Source of the DNA: a virus
Length of the DNA stretch: 29,381 nt
Reading direction: 5' to 3' (one strand)
IMG/VR virus record: IMGVR_UViG_3300043395_002445
Span: 1-29,381 of that record
Position 1 is the first letter of the stretch, and the number at the start of each line of letters is the position of its first letter. A program made the translations under genes and the position numbers. The notes beneath the pieces were generated by a model. It made no database searches. It was not told the origin of the DNA and was given only the letters and a program-made list of their open reading frames with translations. This document shows, piece by piece, positions 1 to 7,615 of this stretch.

Positions 1-372
1 ACAGAAAATGATATTGGTGATAATTATGGATTTGTTTATGTTATCACCAATTTAGTAACCGGTAAAAAATATATCGGTAAAAAATTTTTTTACAGTTCTA
101 AAACAAAACAAGTTAAAGGTAAGAAGAAACGCATTAAGGTTTCTTCGGACTGGCAAACTTATTATGGTAGCAATGAGGTTTTGAAGAAAGATGTTATAAT
201 ACACGGAAAAGAAAAGTTCAAAAGAGAAATTCTACATTTGTGTTTGACCAAAGGCACAACAGGATATCTAGAAGCAAAAGAACAGTTCGTCAAAGGTGTA
301 TTAGAGAGTGATGAATATTACAATACCTGGATTATGGTTAGAGTAAGAGATTCACACATAAAAGGAATTTAA
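1..372 (+). CDS. GIY-YIG endonuclease-like protein (5' end outside window)
   Basis: The frame is open from base 1 to a TAA at 370-372 (123 residues visible, start outside). Near the N-terminus it reads YGFVYVITN...GKKYIGKK, the paired GIY and YIG strands of the GIY-YIG nuclease fold, then a basic segment (KGKKKRIKVSSDW), a YYGSNE turn and a KEKFKREIL helix, the usual order in T4-type phage members. Such proteins are homing or DNA-cutting endonucleases. The expected catalytic Arg/Glu residues cannot be assigned with certainty by eye. The next gene starts in the stop codon (TAATG), so the two are co-translated. A free-standing homing enzyme or a phage DNA-processing nuclease are both possible. 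Confidence 0.7.
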   Translation, partial: TENDIGDNYGFVYVITNLVTGKKYIGKKFFYSSKTKQVKGKKKRIKVSSDWQTYYGSNEVLKKDVIIHGKEKFKREILHLCLTKGTTGYLEAKEQFVKGVLESDEYYNTWIMVRVRDSHIKGI

Positions 373-716
373 TGTTAGAATATCTAAAGAATGTTAGTAA
401 CCAATTTGATACTTTATTTTTTCTTCCGGCAGAAGATGATGATGAAATACAAATTGTTACCAACACATACAAAAATCCTGGAATAAGGGATGTTGGTAAC
501 GATATTGGTGATTGGTGGCACATTTTGTTGTTTAAATGCAACGAAGAAAGTGGTGCAGTTGAAAACTTGGACCATTTTGATGCCATATTCTCGGATCCTA
601 GGGAATACATTTCAGACCTGATACCTTGTGGATGGTATGGATGTGTTGCCAAGAAAACTACCACATCCAAAACATTTTTAGATGATGCTCTTGACAGGTT
701 CAAAGAATTGATGTAA
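372..716 (+). CDS. Hypothetical protein, 114 aa
   Basis: Starts at the ATG overlapping the preceding stop (TAATG). The product is acidic, with a helical N-terminus (MLEYLKNVSNQFDTLFF), an Asp/Glu patch (EDDDEIQ) and a C-terminal helix (DDALDRFKELM). No signal peptide or membrane segment. I do not recognise the family. Its place between a GIY-YIG protein and the RNase H gene only suggests membership in the replication/processing operon. Confidence 0.65.
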   Translation: MLEYLKNVSNQFDTLFFLPAEDDDEIQIVTNTYKNPGIRDVGNDIGDWWHILLFKCNEESGAVENLDHFDAIFSDPREYISDLIPCGWYGCVAKKTTTSKTFLDDALDRFKELM

Positions 717-744
717 AATCTAGTCATGTATATTGAAAGACATT

Positions 745-1611
745 ATGATTCTCGTTGATTTAAACCAAGTATTGTTGGCAGGCCTCATGGCTCAGATTGC
801 CAACCAAAAACCAAAAGTCAAATTAGAAGAAGATTTGATTCGTCATATGGTTCTGAATATCATCAGAACACACCTAAAGAATTTCCGTAAAGACTATGGT
901 GAGGTTGTTTTATGTTCAGACAACCGAAAGTATTGGCGGAAAGAATTCTTCCCATTCTATAAGGCACACCGCAAAAAAGCACGTGAGAAGTCTGATTTGG
1001 ATTGGCACCTCATTTTTGATATGTTGGCCAAATTCAGAAACGAATTGAAAGAGAACTTTCCATATAAAGTTATTGATGTTGAAGGTGCTGAAGCTGATGA
1101 TATCATCGGCACACTAGCACCACGAGCCGTTATGCATGAGGATGTTATTATTATTTCCAGTGATGGAGATTTCCTACAATTACAGATGTATAACGGTCGT
1201 AGCCAATATACAATCAAACAATATAATCCAGCACAAAAGAAATTTGTTGTGTCGGAAGATCCTATTCGTGACCTGAAACAAAAAATCATTCAAGGTGATA
1301 AGGGTGATGGTATTCCAAACATTCTTTCACCGAGTGATACCTTTGTGCGTGAGATTCGTCAAAAGGTTATGACTGAAGCCAAACTTACAAAATTCATGGG
1401 ACAAGAATATGGTGATTATGACGATGAAAATGCTCGTATTGGTTTTTCACGCAATCAGACATTGATTGACCTGAGAAACATACCTAGTGATATACAGTCG
1501 AAAATCATAAATACATATGAAGAAACAAAACCTGCCCCAAAGGGCAAAATTTTAAACTATCTTATCAACAATAAGCTTAGAAACCTAATGGAAGTTATTG
1601 AGGAATTTTAA
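745..1611 (+). CDS. rnh: T4 RNase H-like 5'-3' exonuclease / flap endonuclease
   Basis: 288 aa, close to T4 RNase H (305 aa). In T4 this enzyme removes RNA primers and short flaps from lagging-strand fragments. Metal-binding acidic motifs of the FEN/5'-nuclease family appear in order: Asp in ILVDLN (residue 5), CSDNRKYWRKEFFPFYKAHR (about 57-76, Asp plus the basic helical arch), EGAEADDIIG (about 114-122), SSDGDF (about 138-142) and GDKGDGIPN (about 184-192, helix-hairpin-helix region). I chose ATG 745, with GAAAG five bases upstream; an in-frame TTG at 733 would add four residues. The next gene overlaps the stop codon. Confidence 0.93.
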   Translation: MILVDLNQVLLAGLMAQIANQKPKVKLEEDLIRHMVLNIIRTHLKNFRKDYGEVVLCSDNRKYWRKEFFPFYKAHRKKAREKSDLDWHLIFDMLAKFRNELKENFPYKVIDVEGAEADDIIGTLAPRAVMHEDVIIISSDGDFLQLQMYNGRSQYTIKQYNPAQKKFVVSEDPIRDLKQKIIQGDKGDGIPNILSPSDTFVREIRQKVMTEAKLTKFMGQEYGDYDDENARIGFSRNQTLIDLRNIPSDIQSKIINTYEETKPAPKGKILNYLINNKLRNLMEVIEEF

Positions 1612-2036
1612 TGAAACCACTTTATGAAGTTTTCGATGAATTTGAAATGTGTAAAAACAAAAAAGAACGAATGGAAGTGATTGGCCGAAATCTGTCTCAA
1701 CTTTTGGTCGATGTATTAAAATTAACTTATCATCCAAACTATAATTGGAAAATTAAGGAATTACCAGACACATACAAGATTCCAACAGACGTTTTACCTG
1801 GTATTACACACGATACCTTAAATCGTCAGTTGCGGAGACTCTATATGTTTCAGAGTGGCCATCCGACAGCGGAGAGACTTACGGAAGGTCGTAGGAAAGA
1901 ACTATTAGTCCAAATTTTAGAATCACTAGAACCAAGAGAAGCTGAAATCATTTTGGGTATTTTCAATAAAGATTTGGGTGTAAATGGTTTAGACTATAAA
2001 TTTGTAAAAGAGGCATTCCCAAAAATGTTGCCATGA
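1611..2036 (+). CDS. DUF6433-like T4-type phage protein
   Basis: 141 aa starting in the stop of the RNase H gene (TAATG). The pattern PLYEVFDEFEMCKNKKERMEVI, then a region on thresholds and tyrosines, then RKELLVQILESLEPREAEIILGIFNKDL and a final VKEAFPKMLP matches my memory of a conserved family of T4-like phages and cyanophages (DUF6433): an N-terminal helix, a central linker, a helical repeat and a terminal EAFP motif. Function unknown; position next to a replication nuclease suggests a DNA-metabolism role. The family name is from recall, not a search. Confidence 0.8.
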   Translation: MKPLYEVFDEFEMCKNKKERMEVIGRNLSQLLVDVLKLTYHPNYNWKIKELPDTYKIPTDVLPGITHDTLNRQLRRLYMFQSGHPTAERLTEGRRKELLVQILESLEPREAEIILGIFNKDLGVNGLDYKFVKEAFPKMLP

Positions 2037-2422
2037 CCAAAAAAGAAAATATATTTGTCGTAGCTGGTGAATTTGATCCTTTAACATATAATGAATTTAA
2101 ATTATTGAAAACATGTAAATCCAAATGTGATTTACTTATGGTAGGAGTTCACTCTGATGAATACATGCTTTTTAAAAATGGTGGCCAAACAATAACACAT
2201 GAACAAAGAAAAGAAATTATAGGAAGTTTTCCTTTCGTGGATGAAACATTTTCATTCAATGATATAGACGGAACTTCCTGTAATTTAATTAAATTAATCA
2301 AATTGTGTTATCCACTATCAAACATAACATTCGTGTCAGAAATAGATTTACACAATATGCCTGAATCCCGTATTCGAGGCATTACTTTCACAACATTCGA
2401 TATTATCAATCAAGGAGCTTAA
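2033..2422 (+). CDS. Cytidylyltransferase-fold protein with degenerate HxGH motif
   Basis: 129 aa, overlapping the previous gene by four bases (ATGA). The fold signature is clear: a beta strand (IFVVAGEFDPL), then a helix (EFKLLKTCK), then CDLLMVGVHSDEYMLFKNGG and THEQRKEIIGSFPFVDE, as in glycerol-3-phosphate cytidylyltransferase and related nucleotidyltransferases. The catalytic HxGH is replaced by TYNE (residues 18-21), so both catalytic histidines are missing. A distal SRIRG segment resembles the ISSTxIR region. It may bind a nucleotide without catalysis, or have changed chemistry. Confidence 0.75.
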   Translation: MTKKENIFVVAGEFDPLTYNEFKLLKTCKSKCDLLMVGVHSDEYMLFKNGGQTITHEQRKEIIGSFPFVDETFSFNDIDGTSCNLIKLIKLCYPLSNITFVSEIDLHNMPESRIRGITFTTFDIINQGA

Positions 2423-2427
2423 TTAAA

Positions 2428-2616
2428 GTGTCAAAATTTTCTGGAAAATTTCGTGATTACGATTACGAAGAAGAATATGAATTCACAACTAGAAAAAAGA
2501 AAAAGGATAATCATAAATCCCCAAGAAAAAAATCATATTTCGAGGAGGATGATTATTTCAGAGGTTACGAAGAATATCAAAAACCAGCTAGAAGAAAATC
2601 TAGACATTATAATTAA
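2428..2616 (+). CDS. Small charged Tyr/Lys/Glu-rich protein, 62 aa
   Basis: A GTG start lies 10 bases after an AGGAG. The protein is almost entirely charged or aromatic: RDYDYEEEYEF, RKKKKDNHKSPRKK, YFEEDDYFRGYEEY, ARRKSRHYN. This alternation of acidic-Tyr and basic blocks suggests a disordered, possibly nucleic-acid or protein-binding peptide. No recognised family. It is the last gene of the first operon; a hairpin follows its stop. Confidence 0.65.
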   Translation: MSKFSGKFRDYDYEEEYEFTTRKKKKDNHKSPRKKSYFEEDDYFRGYEEYQKPARRKSRHYN

Positions 2617-2620
2617 TTCC

Positions 2621-2640
2621 GTGTTGTAATTTAACAACAC
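2621..2640 (+). terminator. Stem-loop after first operon
   Basis: Perfect 7-bp inverted repeat GTGTTGT / ACAACAC with a 6-base loop, five bases after the stop at 2616 and just before the promoter at 2646. There is no U-tract, so it may be a weak terminator, an mRNA-stabilising end, or an operator for the next promoter. Confidence 0.4.
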
Positions 2641-2645
2641 ACATC

Positions 2646-2674
2646 TTGACAAGACACATGTGGTGGTGTATAAT
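2646..2674 (+). promoter_or_regulatory. Sigma70-type promoter
   Basis: TTGACA (2646-2651), 17-bp spacer, TATAAT (2669-2674): a perfect consensus, 26 bases upstream of the ATG at 2701. It probably drives 2701 to at least the CobT-like gene. The spacer contains a short ACAC...GTGT symmetry that could be an operator. Confidence 0.85.
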
Positions 2675-2700
2675 ACACACATTGCATAGGAGTTTTGTTT

Positions 2701-3039
2701 ATGATGATTTATGTCCGAACACCAAAGTCCAAGAAAAAACTTGGACCTAAGGCTGAACGAGAACAATATGAAGCTTGGTTGAAATCACACCAGGTTTCAA
2801 AATCCATTAAATACCAAAAACCGCAAAGCAATCAACTGGTATATAAGTTGTCGGTTCCTGCTGGCCGTGAAACAGTGCATCATCCATCACTGGATACTGG
2901 GATGGGCACTGCCACAAAAGCAGCACCGAAGGTTTATACTGGTGATAAAATGCTTGGAATTGCAACTTTACACAAATCAAACGCTGTTCCTGTGTTTAAC
3001 AGCATGGAAGCAGTAGAAATATCGAAAATGAGACGTTAA
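2701..3039 (+). CDS. Hypothetical basic phage protein, 112 aa
   Basis: The ATG at 2701 has AGGAG eight bases upstream; an in-frame TTG at 2695 is too close to it. The N-terminus is strongly basic (RTPKSKKKLGPKAEREQYEAWLKSH), the middle has a HHPSLDTGMGTATKAAPKVYTGDKMLGIATLHKSNAVPVF segment, which looks like a conserved extended motif of phage proteins, and the end is KMRR. No function can be assigned. First gene behind a consensus promoter. Confidence 0.75.
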   Translation: MMIYVRTPKSKKKLGPKAEREQYEAWLKSHQVSKSIKYQKPQSNQLVYKLSVPAGRETVHHPSLDTGMGTATKAAPKVYTGDKMLGIATLHKSNAVPVFNSMEAVEISKMRR

Positions 3040-3040
3040 A

Positions 3041-3178
3041 ATGAGCAAGAAAATCAGTTTTGTTGTAAAATTACAACGACCACACTGTCGGACACCGATA
3101 AAACCTTTACAGAAACATAAAAATGAGGTAAAATATGAACGAAAACCAAAACACCCAGCAAAAATCCTCGAAAATTGA
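3041..3178 (+). CDS. Small basic protein, 45 aa
   Basis: Starts one base after the preceding stop (TAAAATG), so translation is probably coupled. The product (MSKKISFVVKLQRPHCRTPI..., ending AKILEN) is very basic with several Pro and His and no hydrophobic segment. It overlaps the next small frame by 44 bases. Unknown function; the size and lack of a clear ribosome site keep confidence moderate. Confidence 0.5.
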   Translation: MSKKISFVVKLQRPHCRTPIKPLQKHKNEVKYERKPKHPAKILEN

Positions 3179-3299
3179 GTGGGAATCTGTTTGGGAAGTC
3201 ACCAAAAAATGGGCAGTAATGTCAGGATTCGAAAAGGACTTAGAAAATTATGAAAAACTCAGCGAAAGTATACAAAGCGGAGATGTTAGAAGCGAATGA
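3135..3299 (+). CDS. Small protein with WESVWEVTKKW motif, 54 aa
   Basis: ATG at 3135 follows GAGG (3125-3128) at good spacing. The product has an acidic/aromatic helix (IEWESVWEVTKKWAVMSGF) and an Asp/Glu-rich tail (EKDLENYEKLSESIQSGD). It overlaps the end of the 3041 frame and the first 50 bases of the AbrB-like gene in a different frame. Unknown function; the composition and ribosome site look real. Confidence 0.6.
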   Translation: MNENQNTQQKSSKIEWESVWEVTKKWAVMSGFEKDLENYEKLSESIQSGDVRSE

Positions 3300-3435
3300 T
3301 GGCACAGGAGATGGAATCTTACAGTTTCCTGACGAATTAATTGAAGAAACTGGCTGGAAAGAAGGCACGGTTTTGAATTTAATGGTTGAAGAAACACCTA
3401 CCGGCAATGTTTTGGTTATTACCGAGAAAAAATAA
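3250..3435 (+). CDS. AbrB/MazE (SpoVT-AbrB) fold protein
   Basis: 61 aa. The sequence follows the swapped-hairpin AbrB pattern: a strand (SAKVYKAEMLEAND), GDGILQFPDELIEETGWKEGTVLNLMVEET and a last strand NVLVITEKK. AbrB/MazE domains bind DNA as dimers and act as transition regulators or antitoxins. No toxin partner is visible. The stop overlaps the start of the CobT-like gene (TAATG), so it could regulate or be co-made with it. AAGGA at 3233 is 12 bases from the ATG, rather far. Confidence 0.75.
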   Translation: MKNSAKVYKAEMLEANDGTGDGILQFPDELIEETGWKEGTVLNLMVEETPTGNVLVITEKK

Positions 3436-5567
3436 TGGAATTACTTGAATCGAAGTCACTTTTGGCCAAATTGATGGCCACAGAAAATCTGGTTGTTGAA
3501 CAACGACCTGTCAGAACAGCTTCCTTTGATGTTAAAAATCGTATTTTGACATTACCGGTTTTAAATAAAAATCTTTCTTCCGACTTATATGACCTTTTTA
3601 CAGGACATGAAGTTGGCCATGCTCTCTACACTCCATTAGAAGGCATGATTAAAGTTAAAGCCGAAAAAATTAATCCAGATGTAGTTAATGTTGTTGAAGA
3701 TTCTCGTATTGAACGAAAAGTCAAATACAAATATCCTGGTTTGAAAAATTCTTTTGCTAGAGCTTATAAAGAATTGATGGACATGGATTTTTTCGATGTT
3801 AAAGGAAAAGATATCAACGAAATGAATTTCTTGGATCGAATTAACCTTCATTGTAAAGGCGGCGCTGGCCTGAATGTTCAATTCAATGACACTGAGAAAG
3901 AATTATTGGATGAAGTTGAAAATACCGAAACTTATGAAGAGGTGATTGAGACATCCAAAAAAATCATCGAATACATGAAACAACAAATCAAACAGCAACA
4001 ACAAAATAAAGTAAAAGTAAAATCTCAAAGTGAACCTGAAGAAGATGAACCGAATAATCCTCAGGATTATGAAGAAGTTGAATTTGATGATGATGGTGAA
4101 CCACTGAACGACAAACCTGATGATGCGCCTGGTAATCCTGAGAATGAACCTGAAGAAGAATCGGAAGAAGAAAACCAAAAAGGTCAAAAATCGGAAGATG
4201 GTGATGAAGAAGAATTGGACCAGAAGTTCGAGGAAGAAATTCGTTCACACACCAATGATTCTTATAAGAAAAATGAACAACAACTATTTGACACTTCAAT
4301 TTCAAATATCATTTATGTAAATATTCCAAATTATGATCCTAATCGGGTTAATGATTTTAAAGAAATTTGGTATCGTTACAAAAAAGACAATTATGGAATT
4401 GCAACACCACAATTTCTAAAAATTCGTAATGAGAGCAACAAAGTTGTTTCTTACTTGGTTAAAGAATTTGAATTGCGTAAAAACGCTGACCAAATGAAAC
4501 GAGCCAATGTGGCCAAAACTGGTGAACTGAATATGAGTAAGATTTATTCATATAAATTCAGTGAAGATATCTTTAAAAAGATTACAGTTGTTCCTGGTGG
4601 CAAGTCCCATGGACTGGTTATGTTTTTAGACTGGTCAGGTTCTATGGTTGAACACATTGGTAATACAATGAAACAACTTATCAGTTTGGTTCTATTCTGT
4701 AAAAAGATGAATATTCCATATGAAGTTTATGCCTTCTTGGAAGATACTGATAGAGAAATGATGTATGTAAAACCACAATACAAACAAAACGATTTGTATG
4801 GTAAAGATTATGCATTGATGAATCTGTTGTCATCAAGAATGAATAGTTCAGAGTTCACATATGCATGTTCAGCGTTGGTTCATATATCCGGTTTAGGAGA
4901 AACAACACGAATAAACCTTCCATATTGGTTGAGTATGCAAGGCACACCTTTAAATCAAGCAATCATTCATGCTATGACGATTGTTCCTCAATTTCAGAAG
5001 AACAACAAGTTACAAATTGTGAATACCATCTTTTTGACAGATGGTGAAGGTTCACATATGAATCGTTATTATGATGTTGACCCATCTAAAGGTTATCAAT
5101 ATTATGGTGATTACAACACCACATATATTAAATGTGACCGATTGGTGATGCGTGATACAGTAACCAAACATGAAGAACGAGTTGATTTGAAAGAACGTGA
5201 TGCACAAACAAATGCTTTAATTAAATTGTTGAAAGCTAGAACTAATTCTAATGTTATTGGTTTTTATGTAATCAGTGGTAGAGATTTCAATCGAAAGGTT
5301 TATCATTGGTATCAACCAGGAAAAGTAAAAGTCAATCACGAGGAACTCAAGTCAGATTTCCGTAAGAATCAATATGCTATCTTGGAAAACACGGGATACG
5401 ATGAATATTATATTCTTCGGTCATCGAGCCTAGATACCGATGATGAGGGTTTTGAGATTAAAGAGAACGCTACTGTTAAAAGCATCGCTACTGCATTTAC
5501 TAAGTATAATAGTAACAAACATAACAGTCGAGTTGTTTTGAATCGTTTTATTGGATTAATTGCTTAA
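3435..5567 (+). CDS. CobT-like protein: HExxH peptidase-like and VWA domain
   Basis: 710 aa. Residues 58-62 (HEVGH) match the zinc metallopeptidase HExxH motif, followed by VVEDSRIERK (about 86-95), as in CobT-type phage proteins. A long Glu/Asp/Lys/Gln-rich linker spans about residues 165-275, then a C-terminal von Willebrand A domain with a MIDAS-like DWSGS (residues 399-403) and a later FLTDGEGSH segment. CobT is the non-ATPase partner of CobS-like AAA+ ATPases in cobaltochelatase; T4-like cyanophages encode comparable proteins of unknown role. The probable partner is the ATPase at 22188. The true substrate is unknown. Confidence 0.85.
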   Translation: MELLESKSLLAKLMATENLVVEQRPVRTASFDVKNRILTLPVLNKNLSSDLYDLFTGHEVGHALYTPLEGMIKVKAEKINPDVVNVVEDSRIERKVKYKYPGLKNSFARAYKELMDMDFFDVKGKDINEMNFLDRINLHCKGGAGLNVQFNDTEKELLDEVENTETYEEVIETSKKIIEYMKQQIKQQQQNKVKVKSQSEPEEDEPNNPQDYEEVEFDDDGEPLNDKPDDAPGNPENEPEEESEEENQKGQKSEDGDEEELDQKFEEEIRSHTNDSYKKNEQQLFDTSISNIIYVNIPNYDPNRVNDFKEIWYRYKKDNYGIATPQFLKIRNESNKVVSYLVKEFELRKNADQMKRANVAKTGELNMSKIYSYKFSEDIFKKITVVPGGKSHGLVMFLDWSGSMVEHIGNTMKQLISLVLFCKKMNIPYEVYAFLEDTDREMMYVKPQYKQNDLYGKDYALMNLLSSRMNSSEFTYACSALVHISGLGETTRINLPYWLSMQGTPLNQAIIHAMTIVPQFQKNNKLQIVNTIFLTDGEGSHMNRYYDVDPSKGYQYYGDYNTTYIKCDRLVMRDTVTKHEERVDLKERDAQTNALIKLLKARTNSNVIGFYVISGRDFNRKVYHWYQPGKVKVNHEELKSDFRKNQYAILENTGYDEYYILRSSSLDTDDEGFEIKENATVKSIATAFTKYNSNKHNSRVVLNRFIGLIA

Positions 5568-5576
5568 GGAGTTATA

Positions 5577-5807
5577 ATGGAAATTTATTCTGAACATTAT
5601 GGCACAGGTCGAAAGGCCACTGTCACAAGATTGCGTAGAAGTCTGGATCCGTCTTTTGATGCTTGGGAAGTTGCTTTATATGTTGGTGAGAGGGTCGTTC
5701 AAAGAACAACTTGCCGCAGCAACCATGAAGCCGAAACTTTGGCAGAATCGTTCTGTCAAGGTGGTGATGGTAACCAAATTCTATTGAATGAGGTTATTAA
5801 TGGATAA
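5577..5807 (+). CDS. Hypothetical protein, 76 aa
   Basis: AGGAG sits just upstream of the ATG. The product has a compact beta-rich look (MEIYSEHYGTGRKATVTRLRRS, WEVALYVGERVVQRTTC) and a helix (NHEAETLAESFCQGG). No membrane segment or known motif. It overlaps the MazG-like gene by eight bases, suggesting coupled translation. Confidence 0.65.
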   Translation: MEIYSEHYGTGRKATVTRLRRSLDPSFDAWEVALYVGERVVQRTTCRSNHEAETLAESFCQGGDGNQILLNEVING

Positions 5808-6078
5808 AAAGACCAAAGAGATTTTCTGTATCACACAGGAAGAATGTGCCGAGGTGACACAGGCAATCTCAAAGATTTTCCGTTTCGGTTTCGACTCTGT
5901 GCATCCAGTTACAAATAAAAGTAACATGCAGAGTTTAGAAGAAGAAGTTGGTGACCTTCTGGCTATGATTGATATTATGGTAGAGAAATGTATTGTTTCT
6001 GATAGTAACGTTAACGCAGCCAGACAGGCCAAAAAAGAGAAGCTGAAAATCTGGTCTAATATTTACAAAGAGGTATAA
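5800..6078 (+). CDS. MazG-like nucleotide pyrophosphohydrolase
   Basis: 92 aa from ATG 5800 (GAGG six bases upstream; an ATG at 5788 would add four residues but has no ribosome site). Metal-binding pattern of the all-alpha MazG/dUTPase-like NTP pyrophosphatases is visible: EECAE in the first helix, and EEEVGDLLAMID in the later helix (ExxD). Such phage enzymes hydrolyse NTPs or ppGpp-type alarmones to monophosphates, which can keep host metabolism active. Substrate is not predictable from sequence. Confidence 0.8.
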   Translation: MDKKTKEIFCITQEECAEVTQAISKIFRFGFDSVHPVTNKSNMQSLEEEVGDLLAMIDIMVEKCIVSDSNVNAARQAKKEKLKIWSNIYKEV

Positions 6079-6079
6079 A

Positions 6080-6544
6080 ATGGAAGATTACGACTTTCAA
6101 AAATTTGAAGCATTGGTGGTAAAAATTCTCGAACATAGAGAATGGGACGATGAATTGGACTATGGTGAAGATATTTCACCTATTTCAGAAATCAAAATTG
6201 CGTTTGATGGATATGCAGATTTGGAAACTGAGGATGGTGAATACATTGAACATGGTGATACTGACCAAGAATCATATGCAATCTACATTCATAAAGATTC
6301 TGCAAAGCGTGGTTTTGTTTTTCCTGAACACACTGTATATTCATTCACATTTGGTAACATGATTCAACACCGTCCAGCAGAAGAAGTTTGTTTATATGCT
6401 TGGCATTCCAAAAACAAATTAGATGGTCAGTGGTATTGGGATGTGATTCCTTTGGAAGACAGACTTGATGCTGACAATAAAATGACTATTGGAGAAGTCA
6501 TGGACATTTTAGAAGTTCTTGTTAACAGATATTTTGCAGAATGA
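6080..6544 (+). CDS. Hypothetical acidic protein, 154 aa
   Basis: Starts one base after the MazG-like stop. Soluble, acidic, with an extended beta-like centre (ESYAIYIHKDSAKRGFVFPEHTVYSFTFGNM) and a helical C-terminus (IGEVMDILEVLVNRYF). No recognised motif. Its stop overlaps the next start (ATGA), so it belongs to the MazG operon. Confidence 0.65.
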   Translation: MEDYDFQKFEALVVKILEHREWDDELDYGEDISPISEIKIAFDGYADLETEDGEYIEHGDTDQESYAIYIHKDSAKRGFVFPEHTVYSFTFGNMIQHRPAEEVCLYAWHSKNKLDGQWYWDVIPLEDRLDADNKMTIGEVMDILEVLVNRYFAE

Positions 6545-6690
6545 CGGATGAACAGGCGTTAGCCATCTACAATAGAATGGTCGAAAAATACGGTGATAAC
6601 TTACCGAATCCTGACCATTGTCCCAAAACATTTGAATATCTTGTAAGATTGATGAAGTATTATGAACCGGAAATATTCAGAGCAGTATGA
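6541..6690 (+). CDS. Small protein, 49 aa
   Basis: ATG overlaps the previous stop by four bases and the frame runs into the next gene. The sequence (MTDEQALAIYNRMVEKYGDN, HCPKTFEYLVRLMKYY) is amphipathic, helical and compact. No function recognised. The tight nesting and the absence of other gene content support it. Confidence 0.6.
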   Translation: MTDEQALAIYNRMVEKYGDNLPNPDHCPKTFEYLVRLMKYYEPEIFRAV

Positions 6691-7150
6691 TGCTTATTAT
6701 GATGAACAGACCAACGAATGGTTGGAGGATATCTGTGATGATCCAGACTGTGAACTTTGTGTTGGCCGTCATGGAAGACCAGACAAACCACTAAGAGAAA
6801 TCTTTGTCTTTGGTTCGAACCTGGCTGGCCGGCATGGTGCTGGTGCCGCAAAGTTTGCTTTAGACAATCACAAAGCAATTTATGGTATTGGTGTTGGACT
6901 ACAAGGAGACTCTTATGGTATTCCTACTAAGGACCAGAACATTGAGACTTTGCCATTAACAACGATTCAATTATATGTGGACCAGTTTATAGAGTTTGCT
7001 AGACTTACACCAGACTTACTATTTAATGTTACTGCTATTGGTTGTGGCCTTGCTGGTTATATTCCTTCTCAGATAGCACCGATGTTTTCAAGCGCTTCCG
7101 GACTTTCCAATGTTCGGCTACCAGAGGAATTCCAAAGGATACTCAAATGA
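6662..7150 (+). CDS. A1S_2505-type phage protein, macro-domain-like
   Basis: 162 aa. After an acidic N-terminus with Cys residues (CDDPDCELCVGRHG), residues 45 on read REIFVFGSNLAGRHGAGAAKFA, YGIGVGLQGDSYGIPTKD and NVTAIGCGLAGY, matching the phage/bacterial family named after Acinetobacter A1S_2505. It resembles macro domains, which bind or hydrolyse ADP-ribose groups, with glycine-rich loops at the ligand sites. Role in phage unproven; interference with ADP-ribose or NAD-based host defences is one hypothesis. Overlaps the 6541 gene by 29 bases. Confidence 0.75.
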   Translation: MNRKYSEQYDAYYDEQTNEWLEDICDDPDCELCVGRHGRPDKPLREIFVFGSNLAGRHGAGAAKFALDNHKAIYGIGVGLQGDSYGIPTKDQNIETLPLTTIQLYVDQFIEFARLTPDLLFNVTAIGCGLAGYIPSQIAPMFSSASGLSNVRLPEEFQRILK

Positions 7151-7311
7151 ACTCTTTTTTTGATTGGCTCGTCATTCTTCTACTTTTCTTCCTATTTTGG
7201 GGAGAACCCGATGTTTGGGACAAGGCACATGCGTATGTGATAAACAACCTAGAATCCAATCAACCGAAAGATTGTCCGAAACCGACTGAGGGTCTAATCA
7301 AACACGATTGA
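7147..7311 (+). CDS. Single-pass small membrane protein, 54 aa
   Basis: The ATG overlaps the previous stop (ATGA). Residues 4-18 (FFDWLVILLLFFLFW) form a hydrophobic transmembrane helix, followed by a polar tail with Cys (DCPKPTEG). Orientation is not clear. Unknown role; likely a membrane-inserted accessory or regulator. Confidence 0.65.
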   Translation: MNSFFDWLVILLLFFLFWGEPDVWDKAHAYVINNLESNQPKDCPKPTEGLIKHD

Positions 7312-7318
7312 ATATATT

Positions 7319-7615
7319 ATGAGAGAAACGATAGATAAATTAATCCAAGAAAATTTCAGTTATCATTATATAACCGAACCAGACAAACTGAATCCTGGTC
7401 ATACCAGACAGGACTTAGAAAACTTCGCAGAATTGGTTGTAGATGTTTGTTGTGCTGAATTGTTGTTCATGGATGAAAGAGTAAATGGTAACCACAACTA
7501 CTACAAACATGCTGCGATAGAACTGAAAAGGAGATTCAGAGCAAAACATGTTTCACCTCCTGAAAAATCACTTCCAATCGTAAGTAGCTCCGAAAAATAT
7601 TTTCAAAATCCATGA
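7319..7615 (+). CDS. Hypothetical protein, 98 aa
   Basis: Starts seven bases after the preceding stop (TATTATG). Pattern MRETIDKLIQENFSYHY... then DLENFAELVVDVCCAELLFMDERVNGNHNYYKHAAIELKRRF resembles small phage proteins with a FAELVV-type helical segment, as in the 11682 gene. It overlaps the next gene by four bases. No function assigned. Confidence 0.6.
   Translation: MRETIDKLIQENFSYHYITEPDKLNPGHTRQDLENFAELVVDVCCAELLFMDERVNGNHNYYKHAAIELKRRFRAKHVSPPEKSLPIVSSSEKYFQNP

Noticed and set aside
338-727. Long minus-strand open frame opposite the 372 gene
   Set aside because: Antisense shadow with no ribosome site; the plus-strand gene has coherent coding and tight coupling to its neighbours.
3903-4305. 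Phe/Ile-rich minus-strand frames opposite the acidic linker of the CobT-like gene
   Set aside because: The hydrophobic residues are the complement of GAA/GAT-rich codons, not a real membrane protein.
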